From: Fontibacterium universale
GTDB taxonomy: Bacteria; Pseudomonadota; Alphaproteobacteria; Pelagibacterales; Pelagibacteraceae
Assembly (NCBI GenBank): GCA_965236175.1
Contig: CBDEAT010000001.1
Coordinates: 164,518-228,517 of the forward strand
Reading direction: 5' to 3'
Length of the DNA stretch: 64,000 nucleotides
The notes beneath the pieces are model-generated. The model had not been told where the DNA came from, ran no database searches, and saw only the letters and a list, made by a program, of their open reading frames with translations. The stretch's first letter is position 1. The number at the start of each line of letters is the position of its first letter. Shown one piece after another: positions 63,968 through 64,000 of this stretch. The position numbers and the translations under genes are program-made.

Positions 63968-64000
63968 ATGTTTTTTAATAATAAAAATAAAGAATTCGTA
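63968..64000 (+). CDS. Possible start of a rightward gene (partial)
   Basis: An ATG at 63968 stays open to the window end (MFFNNKNKEFV). The 84 bases between the small minus-strand gene and this ATG could hold divergent promoters. Eleven codons do not allow identification; the call rests on position only. Confidence 0.2.
   Translation, partial: MFFNNKNKEFV

Noticed and set aside
1..64000. CRISPR arrays, insertion sequences, prophage, rRNA genes
   Set aside because: No regularly spaced repeats, transposase, phage structural genes or rRNA sequence were seen.

Overview
The window comes from a low-GC, densely packed bacterial chromosome, most likely a streamlined marine alphaproteobacterium of the Pelagibacterales (SAR11) type or a close analogue. 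Supporting signs are strong A/T bias with Lys/Asn/Ile-rich proteins, spacers of a few bases, many 4-base start/stop overlaps, and alphaproteobacterial gene orders (murA-DUF2948-hisD; DUF3035 lipoprotein-lspA-ileS-ribF; rnd-kdsD-lptC-lptB). The tRNA-His is also of the alphaproteobacterial type: no G-1, U72 and A73. The exact lineage cannot be fixed from the sequence alone; a homodimeric AceE-type pyruvate dehydrogenase is not what I would expect in the best-known SAR11 isolates.

Layout. 0-11.4 kb: housekeeping genes (xseA end, purD, tadA, an rRNA pseudouridine synthase, rsmD, pgi, DUF3035 lipoprotein, lspA, ileS, ribF, a HAD phosphatase, an omega-amino acid:pyruvate aminotransferase). 11.4-13.7 kb: groES-groEL with a heat-shock-like promoter and a strong terminator. 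13.7-22.1 kb: a long minus-strand run hisG-hisZ-hisS-tRNA-His-tRNA-Phe-maf-infA-hisD-DUF2948-murA-dcd, two small proteins, and a cold-shock gene. 22.3-28.2 kb: tRNA-Thr, then aceE-aceF and a beta-lactamase-fold hydrolase. 28.2-35.6 kb: a surface-polysaccharide island with glycosyltransferases, the dTDP-rhamnose genes, tRNA-Ser and a wrecked FkbM methyltransferase. 35.5-44 kb: lepA and the classical translation cluster thrS-infC-rpmI-rplT-pheS-pheT. 44-52.7 kb: a GT4 glycosyltransferase, a hydrolase, a reductase and gltBD. 52.9-64 kb: uppP, lipopolysaccharide synthesis and export genes (kdsD, lptC, lptB), prpD-like, small hydrolases, rlmJ, mgtE and small basic proteins.

The genes serve translation (four aminoacyl-tRNA synthetases, three initiation or elongation factors, two ribosomal proteins, four tRNAs), histidine synthesis, nitrogen assimilation, the pyruvate-to-acetyl-CoA step and envelope building. 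No mobile element, CRISPR array or phage region was seen.

The most unusual points are: (1) AceE carries an N-terminal lipoyl domain, while the second lipoyl-like domain of AceF has lost its lipoylation lysine; (2) tRNA-His lies 5 nt upstream of hisS on the same strand; (3) infC appears to start at AUU with a well-placed Shine-Dalgarno and has an apparent +1 frameshift just before its conserved C-terminus; (4) frame damage clusters in the polysaccharide island (rmlA, fkbM); (5) a GT2-methyltransferase fusion; (6) LptB has a ~105-residue N-terminal extension and no lptA lies beside it; (7) several conserved-looking small proteins; (8) four convergent gene pairs share one TTAA as both stop codons. 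I found no clear candidate for a wholly new multi-gene system.
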